DNA of 64,000 nucleotides. Source: 0-14-0-80-60-11 sp049322355. Lineage in GTDB: Bacteria; Desulfobacterota; Desulfobaccia; Desulfobaccales; 0-14-0-80-60-11. This document shows, piece by piece, positions 51,502-60,200 of the stretch; the stretch's first letter is position 1, and the number at the start of each line of letters is the position of its first letter. The notes beneath the pieces were generated by a model. The model was not told where the DNA came from and searched no databases. It saw only the letters and a list, made by a program, of their open reading frames with translations. The DNA lies in NCBI GenBank assembly GCA_049322355.1, contig JBMORG010000028.1:62001-126000 (forward strand). The letters run 5' to 3'. The translations under genes and the position numbers were made by a program.

Positions 51502-53136
51502 TTAATTTCTGGCCTGATCCTGGCTGCTGAGACCGGTTACAGGATTTCCAGCAGAGAATATGCTGATTTGCAGGTTCATTTGGCTCAAACAATTCCTATA
51601 AGCCATGTTAAATCCCAAGTCATATTGATAAGCCTTAAAGTTTGCAAAAGAAGGTTTTGTTTCCAATAAATAATAATTATCATTTGAATCGAAAGCGTTT
51701 TTAGTTGCTTTATTAGCAAGATAATAAATAGAAGTATTCTTATAATCCCAAACAACGATAATGTTATAATACGCAGAAATGGGGTTTCCATTAATGTCAT
51801 TATATATATGTTCAGACCCTTTAGGCATTAAAGGCCACCGATTATTGTCGTATTCAAAATTATTATTTCTATTTAATTTATTTGCATTGATTAATTGCCA
51901 TAAAATATCTCTGGGATATGAGTATGAAATATAGTTAATGAAGTTAAAGCTAAAATTTAATATAATAACAATAGAAATAGATAATAAAATTAATTTTTTT
52001 ATTTTATCGTTAATTAATAGTTTGTTTAATGAATATACAGATAAAATACATATAAATGGAAAGTATTGATGCAAATAACGACCTTGAAAAACTGCTTTGT
52101 GTAAAAAATATCCTACACTTGCAAAAGTCAAATACATCAATAACAGTATAATAGCTAATAAATTTATAAGCGAGTGCTGTTTAAACGTTTTGCTCTTAAT
52201 TTGATAAAACATTATAATAAAATAAATTACTAAGCTTATAAATAAAATTATACCGGTTAGCCCTTCGACTTCAAAAAGATATTTTAATATGAATGCAAAT
52301 GATTCTTCATAAGAACCTTGATTTAGGGTCTGAGACAACCCTTTTGCATCCAATATATAAGATGTTCCTACCATTCTAGCTACTTTTTCACATAAAACTA
52401 AACAGAGGATACTTCCTAAAATAAAGGAACCTGAGTAATAAATTTTTCTAGTAAAATTATTATTAGAAAGATTATTAAAGAACAACAAGAATAGAACTAC
52501 AAAATATAATGTATAATTTCCAGGATAAATTAAAAATGCAATAAAAGAAAAAATGCCGATAAGTAATGATTTTTTACTAGACAAGCTGTTATCTTCATTA
52601 AATAATACCAATTTGTATATAATAATATAATAAAATAAAAGACTTAAATCATATGGGACCGCGTGTCTGAGGTATACATAAGAATTTGTCAATGCACTGA
52701 ATAATAAGACGCTGAATAAAGCTAATGAACTGTCTAATAATATTAGTTTCGAAAATTTATAATGAATAACAAGTATACAGCAATAAATGATAAAATTAAA
52801 AATAAATAAAGGATAAGAATTTTTGCTTTCATAGTAGGATAGCTTAAATATATCGGCGGTAGCATATTGTATTGCGTTGGGAATTATTTTTATTATGGTA
52901 TCTGCCGGTCTAGCTTGAGTGGAAAATATGTTCTTAATGGCAGCATGGATATTTAACTCCAAAAGGTGTTGCAAGGCCCTACCTGATTGATAGTAACGAG
53001 TTTCATCATCGAAGGTTAAGAAACCAGCTCCAATTAAATTTAGTTTGATTACTGTAATCAAAACTATACTAATGACAAGAAAATATTTGAGTGTGTGTTG
53101 CGCTCTATTTTTAGAAAACAATAAATTGTCAGCCAT
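51502..53136 (-). CDS. AT-rich polytopic membrane protein, possible GT-C glycosyltransferase
   Basis: 544 aa with about 10-12 hydrophobic segments and a soluble C-terminal part. After the first segment comes FDDETRYYQSGRALQHL, an acidic motif in the first periplasmic loop like that of GT-C enzymes (ArnT/PMT type). No other motif identified. Base composition departs sharply from the rest of the window: 52201-52260 has 10 G+C of 60. AAT, TAT and AAA codons dominate. This points to acquisition by transfer, probably within an envelope-polysaccharide locus. Function is a guess. Confidence 0.7.
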   Translation of the reverse strand: MADNLLFSKNRAQHTLKYFLVISIVLITVIKLNLIGAGFLTFDDETRYYQSGRALQHLLELNIHAAIKNIFSTQARPADTIIKIIPNAIQYATADIFKLSYYESKNSYPLFIFNFIIYCCILVIHYKFSKLILLDSSLALFSVLLFSALTNSYVYLRHAVPYDLSLLFYYIIIYKLVLFNEDNSLSSKKSLLIGIFSFIAFLIYPGNYTLYFVVLFLLFFNNLSNNNFTRKIYYSGSFILGSILCLVLCEKVARMVGTSYILDAKGLSQTLNQGSYEESFAFILKYLFEVEGLTGIILFISLVIYFIIMFYQIKSKTFKQHSLINLLAIILLLMYLTFASVGYFLHKAVFQGRYLHQYFPFICILSVYSLNKLLINDKIKKLILLSISIVIILNFSFNFINYISYSYPRDILWQLINANKLNRNNNFEYDNNRWPLMPKGSEHIYNDINGNPISAYYNIIVVWDYKNTSIYYLANKATKNAFDSNDNYYLLETKPSFANFKAYQYDLGFNMAYRNCLSQMNLQISIFSAGNPVTGLSSQDQARN

Positions 53137-53682
53137 AGATTTCCGGGGCTAATTGATTGCGTGAGGTTCAGAAATTCCCGGTTTCCTTCGGGTTTTTGGG
53201 GTGGCGGTCCCAATTCCCGCCTACGCAGCTTTAAGCCAAGCTTAAGAACAACTAAAGGCACCGCAGTCTAACAATGATTTTTCAATCCTCTCGGCTCCCT
53301 TAACCCCGCCAAGTTTCTATTCATTAAGCCAATTTCTTTCAACACTTGCATGGTAACATAATTGAAGGCCTTTAAGAAAGTCTCAATTGCCAGCCGCGTA
53401 AACCAAGATGCGGCGTAGGCCCATGCGGCCGCACCTGAATAAAAGCCGGGCAGGTGAGAGGGCGATTGTCTCACGTGAGACCTTAGCAGAGGTCTTAGTT
53501 TAGAAGGTGTCTTTCAAACCCCTGCCAAGAGAGAAATGCCAGCCGTATTCTATGAATGAATTTTGCTATGGCTACCATTAGGTAGCTTAAAAATAAAGCG
53601 GCAGAAGTAATTTTTTAGGTTCAATTTTTAGAAGATCAGAGACCCTGGCGTCGCCCGACATTTTCCACCCTCCTGAAAAATC
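53137..53682. other. Intergenic region upstream of rpsB
   Basis: About 545 bp. A minus-strand frame at 53268-53474 (68 aa) has no recognised features and may be the remnant of a gene broken when the AT-rich neighbour arrived. The composition returns to normal here. No tRNA or repeat seen. Confidence 0.4.
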
Positions 53683-53711
53683 TTGTCAAAATTTGACCAT
53701 TTTGTTATAAA
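53683..53711 (+). promoter_or_regulatory. Sigma-70-like promoter of rpsB
   Basis: TTGTCA (53683-53688), 17-bp spacer, TATAAA (53706-53711), in an AT-rich stretch about 108 bp before the rpsB start. A second set, TTGACC (53693) with TATGAT, overlaps it. It would drive rpsB-tsf-pyrH-frr. Confidence 0.65.
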
Positions 53712-53818
53712 AATATGATTTAAAATTCTCACGTGCCGTTTGGGCGGGCTGGTGCCGATTGCATTTGGTCGGTGGCCTTGCCGGCAACGGCGCGGCGGAC
53801 CAACCAGGAGGAAGTACC

Positions 53819-54619
53819 ATGTCTTACGTCACCATGAAGGAATTGCTGGAGGCCGGCGTCCATTTCGGCCATCAGACCCGACGCTGGAACCCCAAGATGG
53901 CCCCTTTTATCTTCGGCGCCAGAAACGGCATCCACATCATCGACCTGCAAAAGACCGTTCAGTTCTTTAAAGTCGCCTACAACTATGTGGTGGAAACCGT
54001 GGCCAACGGCGGCATCGTCTTGTTTGTAGGCACCAAGAAACAGGCCCAAGACGCCATTGCGGAAGAAGCGAAGCGCTGCGGTATGTTCTATGTCAACCAT
54101 CGCTGGTTGGGCGGCATGCTCACCAATTACCAAACCATCAGCCGGTCCATCACCCGACTCAAGGAATTCGAGGTCATGAAGGAAGACGGCTCGCTGAAGC
54201 GTTTCCCCAAGAAAGAAGTCCTGATGATGGAAAAGAAAGCCGCCAAGTTGGAGCGCTCCCTGGGCGGCATCAAGGATATGGGCCGCCTGCCGGATATCGT
54301 CTATGTGGTGGACCCCCGGAAGGAAGACATCGCAGTGGCGGAAGGCCGGAAAATGGGGGTCTCGCTGTTGGCCATCGTGGATAGCAACTGTGACCCCACG
54401 GAAATCGATTACCCCATCCCGGGCAACGACGACGCCATTCGAGCCATTCGTCTGCTCACTTCCCGGGTGGCCGATGCAGTGTTGGATGGCAAGAAGCTGG
54501 CCGAGGAACGGCTGCAGGCCCTCACTGACAAAGAGTTGGCCGAAGCGGAAGTGGAAATCCCCCCGCTGGAAGAAATCCCGGCTCCGGAAGCGGAAGCGGC
54601 GCCTGAAGCCGAAGCCTAA
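53819..54619 (+). CDS. rpsB: 30S ribosomal protein S2
   Basis: 266 aa from ATG 53819, preceded by AGGAGG; an upstream in-frame start is not family-like. N-terminus MSYVTMKELLEAGVHFGHQT and GIHIIDLQKT are universal S2 signatures; NHRWLGGMLTNYQTI and IPGNDDAIRAIRLL complete it. The C-terminus is an acidic Glu/Ala tail (EAEAAPEAEA), longer than in E. coli. First gene of the translation operon. Confidence 0.97.
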   Translation: MSYVTMKELLEAGVHFGHQTRRWNPKMAPFIFGARNGIHIIDLQKTVQFFKVAYNYVVETVANGGIVLFVGTKKQAQDAIAEEAKRCGMFYVNHRWLGGMLTNYQTISRSITRLKEFEVMKEDGSLKRFPKKEVLMMEKKAAKLERSLGGIKDMGRLPDIVYVVDPRKEDIAVAEGRKMGVSLLAIVDSNCDPTEIDYPIPGNDDAIRAIRLLTSRVADAVLDGKKLAEERLQALTDKELAEAEVEIPPLEEIPAPEAEAAPEAEA

Positions 54620-54671
54620 GGGTAATTTTTCACCTCTAACACTTCTGGTTAGTTGAAAATAACCGATGACT

Positions 54672-54723
54672 CTTTGCGTTCTTGGCGCCTTGGCGAGAAA
54701 AAATTCTCCCGCCAATCGCAAAG
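54672..54723 (+). repeat. Hairpin between rpsB and tsf
   Basis: CTTTGCG (54672-54678) pairs with CGCAAAG (54717-54723); inside, TTGGCG/CGCCAA and GAGAA/TTCTC extend the stem. It resembles a dispersed TCTTTGCG-CTTGGCG type repeat. It lies just before the tsf ribosome-binding site and may tune readthrough. Confidence 0.6.
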
Positions 54724-54744
54724 CTCTTTATAAGGAGGCATACG

Positions 54745-55602
54745 TTGGAAATTACCGCGGAACTGGTTAAAACCCTGCGCGAAAAGACGGACGCGGGGAT
54801 GATGGATTGCAAAAAAGCTTTGAAAGAAACCGGCGGGGACCTGGAGGCAGCAGTGGCCTATCTGCGTCAAAAGGGTCTGGCCGTGGCCAGCAAGCGGGCT
54901 GACCGGGCCACCTCCGAGGGGGCCATCTGGGCCTCCATTTCCCCTGACCATAAGTCCGGCATCCTGCTGGAAGTCAACTGCGAAACGGATTTCGTCGCCA
55001 AGACTCCAGCCTTTGTGGAACTGGGCACCAGGCTGACGGAGCACCTGGCCACCGTAGCCTTGGAGAGCGTGGAGGAATTACTGAGCCAACCCTGCCCTCA
55101 CCAGCCTAACCTTTCGGTGACCGATTACCTCAATGAAACCATCGCCAAGACCGGGGAGTCCATCCGCATCCGGCACTTTACCCGGTATCAGGGCGATTTA
55201 GTGACCGCTTACATCCACCATGGCGGCAAGATCGGGGTCATGTTGGAGTTAAGCGGCGGCGACGCCGCGCCCGAGGCTCAAGCCGCGGCCAAGGATTTGG
55301 CCATGCAGGTGGCGGCTACGACCCCGGCGGCCGTGGCCCGGGAAGAAATCTCTCCTGACCTCGTGGCCAAGGAAAAAGCCATTTACGAGGCCCAGGCCAA
55401 AGAAAGCGGCAAACCGGATAAAATCATCGAGAAGATGGTGGTTGGCCGCCTGGAGAAATTTTATAAGGAAGTCTGCTTGGTGGAGCAAACCTTTGTGAAG
55501 AACCAGGATATCACTGTGGGTCAGTTTCTCAAAGAAGTGGGAGCCAAGCTGGGCAAGGAACTGAAAGTCAAACGGTTCATTCGCTACCAGGTGGGCGTCT
55601 AG
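54745..55602 (+). CDS. tsf: Translation elongation factor Ts
   Basis: GDP/GTP exchange factor for EF-Tu. TTG 54745 is the start, with AAGGAGG at the right distance upstream; this gives LEITAELVKTLREKTDAGMM, the universal EF-Ts N-terminus, and 285 aa. The upstream ATG at 54682 would add unrelated residues through a hairpin. TDFVAKTPAF contains the conserved TDFVA core. Full length. Confidence 0.96.
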   Translation: MEITAELVKTLREKTDAGMMDCKKALKETGGDLEAAVAYLRQKGLAVASKRADRATSEGAIWASISPDHKSGILLEVNCETDFVAKTPAFVELGTRLTEHLATVALESVEELLSQPCPHQPNLSVTDYLNETIAKTGESIRIRHFTRYQGDLVTAYIHHGGKIGVMLELSGGDAAPEAQAAAKDLAMQVAATTPAAVAREEISPDLVAKEKAIYEAQAKESGKPDKIIEKMVVGRLEKFYKEVCLVEQTFVKNQDITVGQFLKEVGAKLGKELKVKRFIRYQVGV

Positions 55603-55613
55603 AAAAAGACCTT

Positions 55614-56351
55614 ATGGCAACGGAGACTGTCAAATATCGCCGCATTTTGTTGAAGGTAAGCGGCGAAAGCCTGGCCGGAGAGAAAAAATTCGGCCTGGAC
55701 CCCGCCACCCTGATAGCCATGGCCCGGGAGATCAAGGGCGTTATGGATCTGAACGTCCAGGTGGGGGTGGTGGTAGGCGGCGGCAATATCTTCCGGGGCC
55801 TGGAGGCCAGCGCTCAAGGGATCGATCGGGCTGTGGCCGACAATATGGGCATGCTGGCCACTGTTATCAACTCCCTGGCCTTGCAGGACGCATTGGAAAA
55901 AGCCGGAATGCCCACCCGGGTGATGAGCGCCATTAACATGAACGAGGTGGCCGAGCCCTATATCCGCCGCCGGGCGATTCGTCACCTGGAAAAAGGCCGG
56001 ATCGTGGTGTTCGGCGCCGGTACCGGCAGTCCGTATTTTACTACTGATACTGCTGCGGCTCTGCGGGCCACCGAAATCGGGGCAGAGGCCATCCTCAAAG
56101 GCACCCGGGTTTCGGGCATCTACGACCGGGACCCGGAAAAGGATGCCCAAGCCCGGATGCTCCGCCGCCTGACCTATTTCGACGTCCTGGAAAAATCCCT
56201 CCGGGTTATGGACAGCACCGCCATCACCATGTCCATGGAGCAGAATATTCCCATCATCGTTTTCAAAATGCTGGAGCCGGGAAATATGAGAAAAGTGGTG
56301 CTCGGAGAAATCGTGGGGAGTATCGTGGAGAAGCGCACTGATGAAAAATGA
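55614..56351 (+). CDS. pyrH: Uridylate kinase (UMP kinase)
   Basis: 245 aa. Makes UDP from UMP. KVSGESLAGEKKFGLD at the N-terminus, VVGGGNIFRG, DNMGMLATVIN, and GTGSPYFTTDTAA are PyrH hallmarks. It starts 11 bp after tsf and its end overlaps frr by 11 bp. Confidence 0.97.
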   Translation: MATETVKYRRILLKVSGESLAGEKKFGLDPATLIAMAREIKGVMDLNVQVGVVVGGGNIFRGLEASAQGIDRAVADNMGMLATVINSLALQDALEKAGMPTRVMSAINMNEVAEPYIRRRAIRHLEKGRIVVFGAGTGSPYFTTDTAAALRATEIGAEAILKGTRVSGIYDRDPEKDAQARMLRRLTYFDVLEKSLRVMDSTAITMSMEQNIPIIVFKMLEPGNMRKVVLGEIVGSIVEKRTDEK

Positions 56352-56898
56352 GGTTCTCGCCGAAACCAGACGTAAGATGGACAAAGTCCTGGAGTCCATG
56401 GCCCGGGACCTTTCCCGGGTGCGCACCGGGCGGGCCTCCGTGGCCTTGCTGGAAGGGATCAAGGTGGATTGCTACGGCACCACCATGCCCTTGTCCCAGG
56501 TGGCTTCCCTGGCGGCGCCGGAAAGCCGTCTGCTCACCATCCAACCTTGGGATACCTCGGTAATGGGGGATATCGAGAAGGCCATCCTTAAATCCGACTT
56601 GGGCCTGAATCCTGCCAACGACGGCAAGATCATCCGTCTGCCCATTCCGGCCCTTACCACGGAACGCCGGAAGGAACTGGTGAAGATGGTAAAGAAGATG
56701 GAGGAGGAGGCCAAGGTGGCCTTGCGCAACATCCGCCGGGAAGCCAACGAGGACTTCAAGGAGATGAAAAAAGAAAAGCTCCTGGCCGAAGACGACGCCC
56801 ACCGGGGCACCGAAGATGTCCAGAAAATCACGGATGAATATAGCAAGAAAGTGGAAGCCCAAGCCGCCGACAAAGAAAAAGAGATCATGTCCTTTTAA
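56341..56898 (+). CDS. frr: Ribosome recycling factor
   Basis: 185 aa. RxGRASxALLEG-like RTGRASVALLEGIKVDCYG, APESRLLTIQPWD, KSDLGLNPANDGKIIRLPIP and TTERRKELVKMVKK are standard. Starts within the pyrH end (translational coupling). Dissociates post-termination ribosomes with EF-G. Confidence 0.97.
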   Translation: MKNEVLAETRRKMDKVLESMARDLSRVRTGRASVALLEGIKVDCYGTTMPLSQVASLAAPESRLLTIQPWDTSVMGDIEKAILKSDLGLNPANDGKIIRLPIPALTTERRKELVKMVKKMEEEAKVALRNIRREANEDFKEMKKEKLLAEDDAHRGTEDVQKITDEYSKKVEAQAADKEKEIMSF

Positions 56899-57000
56899 GG
56901 CGGGTTCTGGGTTCCGAGGTCCGGATTTTAGGATTCGTCAAATAATTTGGATTATCATTTGCATCGCCTGTTATTATGAGAACCTTGAAAGAACTCCATC

Positions 57001-57044
57001 TTTTCCCCTCTCCCCCTCTGGGGGAGAGGGTTAGGGTGAGGGGG
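57001..57044. repeat. REP-like palindromic repeat
   Basis: TTCCCCTCTCCCCCTCTGGG then GGGAGAGGGTTAGGGTGAGG: an inverted CTCTCCCCC/GGGGGAGAG pair with a trailing GGGTTAGGGTGAGGG. Common interspersed repeat type; a related pair lies at 59969-60086. Confidence 0.7.
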
Positions 57045-57100
57045 ACAGCAATCCTTGTTTCACTCCGAATAACAAGCCCATCGAACTTGCAAGGAAGCCC

Positions 57101-57898
57101 GTGGGCATCATGGGCCGGAGAGCAACATTGACTGAGAATTTCAGGCCTCTGGACCCCGGTAGACTCCCCCGACACGTAGCCATTATCATGGACGGCAATG
57201 GGCGGTGGGCCCAGCGCCGCGGGTTGATGCGGGTCAGGGGCCACGTGGCCGGGGCGGAATCAGTCCGGGTGGTGACTCGCCTGGCCCGCAAGCTGGGCAT
57301 CTCTTTCCTCACCCTCTTCGCCTTTTCCGAAGAAAACTGGCAGCGCCCCCCCAGGGAGATCCGGATCCTAATGGCCCTGCTGCGGCGCTACCTGCACCGG
57401 GAACTGGCGGAGATGCGGGACAACCAGATCGCCCTTAAGGCCATTGGCAACCTGGATCAGCTCCCCGAGCGGGTCCTGCACGACCTGGAGCAAACCATGG
57501 CCGCCACTGCCGACGGCGCCAAAATGGTCCTGACCCTGGCCTTGAGCTACGGCGGCCGCACCGAGATCGTCCAGGCGGCCCAGGCCTTGGCCCGGGAAGT
57601 CCAGGCCGGGCGCCTTAAACCCGAGGACATCGATGCCGCCCTTTTTTCCCGCTATCTGTACACCGCCGGGATGCCCGACCCGGACCTCCTCATCCGCACC
57701 AGCGGCGAATACCGCCTGAGCAACTTCCTCCTCTGGCAGTCAGCCTATACCGAACTCTACGTCACCGACACCCTGTGGCCCGACTTCCGGGAAGACGAGC
57801 TGCTCAAGGCCCTGGAATCCTACCAGCACCGGGAGCGGCGCTTCGGCCTCACCCAGGAGCAGATCGAGGCCCTGAACGCCTCGGAGCCGCGGCACTAA
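57101..57898 (+). CDS. uppS: Isoprenyl (undecaprenyl) diphosphate synthase
   Basis: 265 aa from GTG 57101 (AAGGA upstream); ATG 57110 is an alternative. Cis-prenyltransferase signatures: IIMDGNGRWAQRRG (Asp31 catalytic), HVAGAESVRVV, FAFSEENWQRP, and RTSGEYRLSNFLLWQSAYTE. Makes the C55 carrier lipid for peptidoglycan and O-antigen. It follows frr by ~200 bp with a REP between, so may be expressed separately. Confidence 0.95.
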   Translation: MGIMGRRATLTENFRPLDPGRLPRHVAIIMDGNGRWAQRRGLMRVRGHVAGAESVRVVTRLARKLGISFLTLFAFSEENWQRPPREIRILMALLRRYLHRELAEMRDNQIALKAIGNLDQLPERVLHDLEQTMAATADGAKMVLTLALSYGGRTEIVQAAQALAREVQAGRLKPEDIDAALFSRYLYTAGMPDPDLLIRTSGEYRLSNFLLWQSAYTELYVTDTLWPDFREDELLKALESYQHRERRFGLTQEQIEALNASEPRH

Positions 57899-57908
57899 AG
57901 ACATGATG

Positions 57909-57950
57909 TGGGGGAGAGGGCTAAGGGCAAAAGCCCTTACCCCCTCCCCC
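57909..57950. repeat. GC-rich hairpin repeat, copy 3
   Basis: GGGGGAGAGGGCTAAGGGC, loop AAAA, then GCCCTTACCCCCTCCCCC, directly after the uppS stop and closely like copy 2 after uvrB (42011-42051). Confidence 0.7.
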
Positions 57951-57967
57951 AATCCCTTAAGAAATTG

Positions 57968-57994
57968 TAGGGGCGACCCGTTGGGTCGCCCCTA
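57968..57994. repeat. Perfect palindrome between uppS and uvrC
   Basis: TAGGGGCGACCC (57968-57979) pairs perfectly with GGGTCGCCCCTA (57983-57994), loop GTT. A GTAGGGGCGACC-type interspersed palindrome; it may also terminate uppS or uvrC. Confidence 0.75.
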
Positions 57995-58017
57995 TTGAAG
58001 CCGACGCATGGCCCCCC

Positions 58018-59868
58018 CTACACCCCCTCCCCTGCCCCTGCCAGCCACTGTTTCAAGTTTTCTGCAATTTTCTGATTAAAGCCGGGCAAAGCCGCCAGTT
58101 CCGCGATGTTGGCATTCTTAATGGCCTCCAGGTTGGAGAAGTGCTCCAGGAGGCGGCGCTTGCGCACCGGGCCGATGCCCGGGGCCTCATCCAAAGCCGA
58201 GGCCAACATCTCCTTCCGGGCCCGTTGGCGGTGGTAGGTGATGGCAAAACGGTGGGTTTCATCCCGTAGCCTGAGGAGCAAGAGCCACCCCGGGGCATTG
58301 GCCGGGGGTAACAGAGGGTTCTTGCGACCGGGCAGAAAGAGGCGGTCACGCACCGGACGGCCGTCCTGTTCGCCTGCCTTGGCCAGGCCTACCACCGGGA
58401 TTTGCGCCAGGCCCATCTCCTTGAGGGTTTGGGTGACCACGTTTAACTGACCCCGGCCGCCGTCCACCACCAACAGGTCCGGCAACTCCTGCCCGGCCTT
58501 GCCATAGTGGCGCGCCACCACCTCCCGTAGCATGGCATAGTCATCCTGCCCCGCTACCTCCCTGATCTTGAAGCGGCGGTAGCGGGATTTATCGGGCGCG
58601 CCGTCAGTGAAGACCACCAACGCTCCCACGGGCTGCTCGCCCTGTAAGGTGGAAATGTCCAGGCAATCCAGGCGGCGGGGCGGCTGGGGCAGGTTCAGGC
58701 GATTGCCCAGGTCGACCAAGGCCTCGCCGGGCGAAGGCGGCGTGGTGCGCCGCCTGAGGGCCTCCCGGGCGTTGTCCCCGGCCATGGCCAGCAGCCGGGC
58801 CTTCTCGCCTCCTGGGGCCACACACAGGCGCACCGGCGCGCCCTTTTCGTCACTGAACAAGGCCTCCAGAAGCCGGCGATCCGGGACCTCAAAAGGCAGG
58901 AGCAATTCTTCCGGCAGCGGCCGGCCCTCGGTGTAATATTGCCTAAGGAAGGCCCCCAACAGATCGCCGTCCAGGGGCGGTTCCGGAATGAAAAATTCCC
59001 GGCTGCCGGTAACTAGGCCGGCCCGGACCAACAGCACCACAATGACGGCCTGACCCCCTTCTTCCGCCAGACCCAGGACATCCTGGTCCTTGAAATTGGG
59101 CCGGGCCATGTCCTGCCGTTCCAGGGTCTGGGTGATGGCCCTGATGCGGTCCCGGAAGACCGCAGCCCGCTCGAAGTCCAGGTCCGCTGAGGCTTGCTCC
59201 ATTTGGGTCTTGAGCCTTTTTAAGAGAATTTTGCCCTTGCCCTTGAGGAATTGCACGGCTTCTTGGACCGCCTGGCGGTAGGCGGACTCATCGATCATCC
59301 CGGCGCACGGCCCCAGGCAGTGGGCCAATTGGTATTCCAGGCAGGGGCGGGACCGGGGAGACAGGCGCCGTTCCTTGCAGGTGCGCACCCCGAAGGCTTG
59401 CTTCATCACTTTCAGGGTTTCCCGGGCCATGCTGGCAGAGGCATAGGGTCCGAAATAAAGGGCCCCGTCCGGGTTGAACCGCCGCACAAACCGCAGGGCC
59501 GGGAAGCTTTCCTTAAGATCCAAACGCAGACAGAGATAGTTCTTGTCATCCCGGAGCATGACGTTGTAGCGGGGCCGGTGCTCCTTGATTAGGTTGCGCT
59601 CCAGGATTAGCGCTTCCCGGCCCGTGGGGGTGAGGATCACATCCACCCGGGCCATTTTCTTCAACATCAGCGCGGTCTTGGGATCATGCCTCTCAGGGGT
59701 TTTAAGGTATGAGTATAGGCGGTGCCTCAAATTCACCGCCTTGCCCACATAAAGCACCCGGCCTCCGGCGTCCTTGAACAGGTAGACCCCGCTGCCCTTA
59801 GGGATATTGGGCAGGGCTGCGGTCAGGGCCGGATATGGCGAAGCGGGCTTTACATCAGGCTTGGGCAT
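58018..59868 (-). CDS. uvrC: UvrABC excinuclease subunit C
   Basis: 616-aa nuclease that makes both incisions in nucleotide excision repair. GIY-YIG domain near residues 25-100 (GSGVYLFKDAGGRVLYVGK), UvrBC-binding UVR motif (ADLDFERAAVFRDRIRAI), the C-terminal RNase H-like endonuclease with LDCLDISTLQG and DGGRGQLN, and a final helix-hairpin-helix (APGIGPVRKRRLLEHF). Complete. Convergent to uppS. Confidence 0.97.
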   Translation of the reverse strand: MPKPDVKPASPYPALTAALPNIPKGSGVYLFKDAGGRVLYVGKAVNLRHRLYSYLKTPERHDPKTALMLKKMARVDVILTPTGREALILERNLIKEHRPRYNVMLRDDKNYLCLRLDLKESFPALRFVRRFNPDGALYFGPYASASMARETLKVMKQAFGVRTCKERRLSPRSRPCLEYQLAHCLGPCAGMIDESAYRQAVQEAVQFLKGKGKILLKRLKTQMEQASADLDFERAAVFRDRIRAITQTLERQDMARPNFKDQDVLGLAEEGGQAVIVVLLVRAGLVTGSREFFIPEPPLDGDLLGAFLRQYYTEGRPLPEELLLPFEVPDRRLLEALFSDEKGAPVRLCVAPGGEKARLLAMAGDNAREALRRRTTPPSPGEALVDLGNRLNLPQPPRRLDCLDISTLQGEQPVGALVVFTDGAPDKSRYRRFKIREVAGQDDYAMLREVVARHYGKAGQELPDLLVVDGGRGQLNVVTQTLKEMGLAQIPVVGLAKAGEQDGRPVRDRLFLPGRKNPLLPPANAPGWLLLLRLRDETHRFAITYHRQRARKEMLASALDEAPGIGPVRKRRLLEHFSNLEAIKNANIAELAALPGFNQKIAENLKQWLAGAGEGV

Positions 59869-59968
59869 CTTATCTTTAGGATAACAGGCAGCAGTGGGGT
59901 GTCAAGGCAGTATAGATTTGACCACTTGGCGTTCTGTTTCATAATTAGCTATCCGATTGAAGCTCCGC

Positions 59969-60014
59969 TTAATTCCCTCCCCGTGATGGGGAAGGGTTAG
60001 GGTGGGGGTGATTA
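59969..60014. repeat. REP-like repeat, left copy
   Basis: TTAATTCCCTCCCCGTGATG, then GGGAAGGGTTAGGGTGGGGG. Same family as 57001-57044. Confidence 0.65.
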
Positions 60015-60043
60015 AATTTCTATGATTTCACTAGGTTTGCATT

Positions 60044-60086
60044 TTAATTCCCCCTCCCCTTATCCCCCTCCCACCAGGGGGAATTA
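60044..60086. repeat. REP-like repeat, inverted copy
   Basis: TTAATTCCCCCTCCCCTTAT through CCAGGGGGAATTA; inverted relative to 59969-60014, so the pair could form a large cruciform between uvrC and the aldo/keto reductase gene. Confidence 0.65.
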
Positions 60087-60200
60087 TGGGTCATATATAA
60101 GTATACCTAACTTGAGAAACATACTACCGGAACCCAAGAACCAATAAATACTTGTTAAACTCTGGTGCTTTTGGTGTCTTGGCGATTCAAGGAGAAAAAT

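Noticed and set aside
53268..53474. 68-codon minus-strand frame as a real gene
   Set aside because: No recognisable domain or ribosome-binding site; at most a remnant.
55599..56462. Minus-strand frame of 287 codons over pyrH
   Set aside because: Shadow of pyrH.
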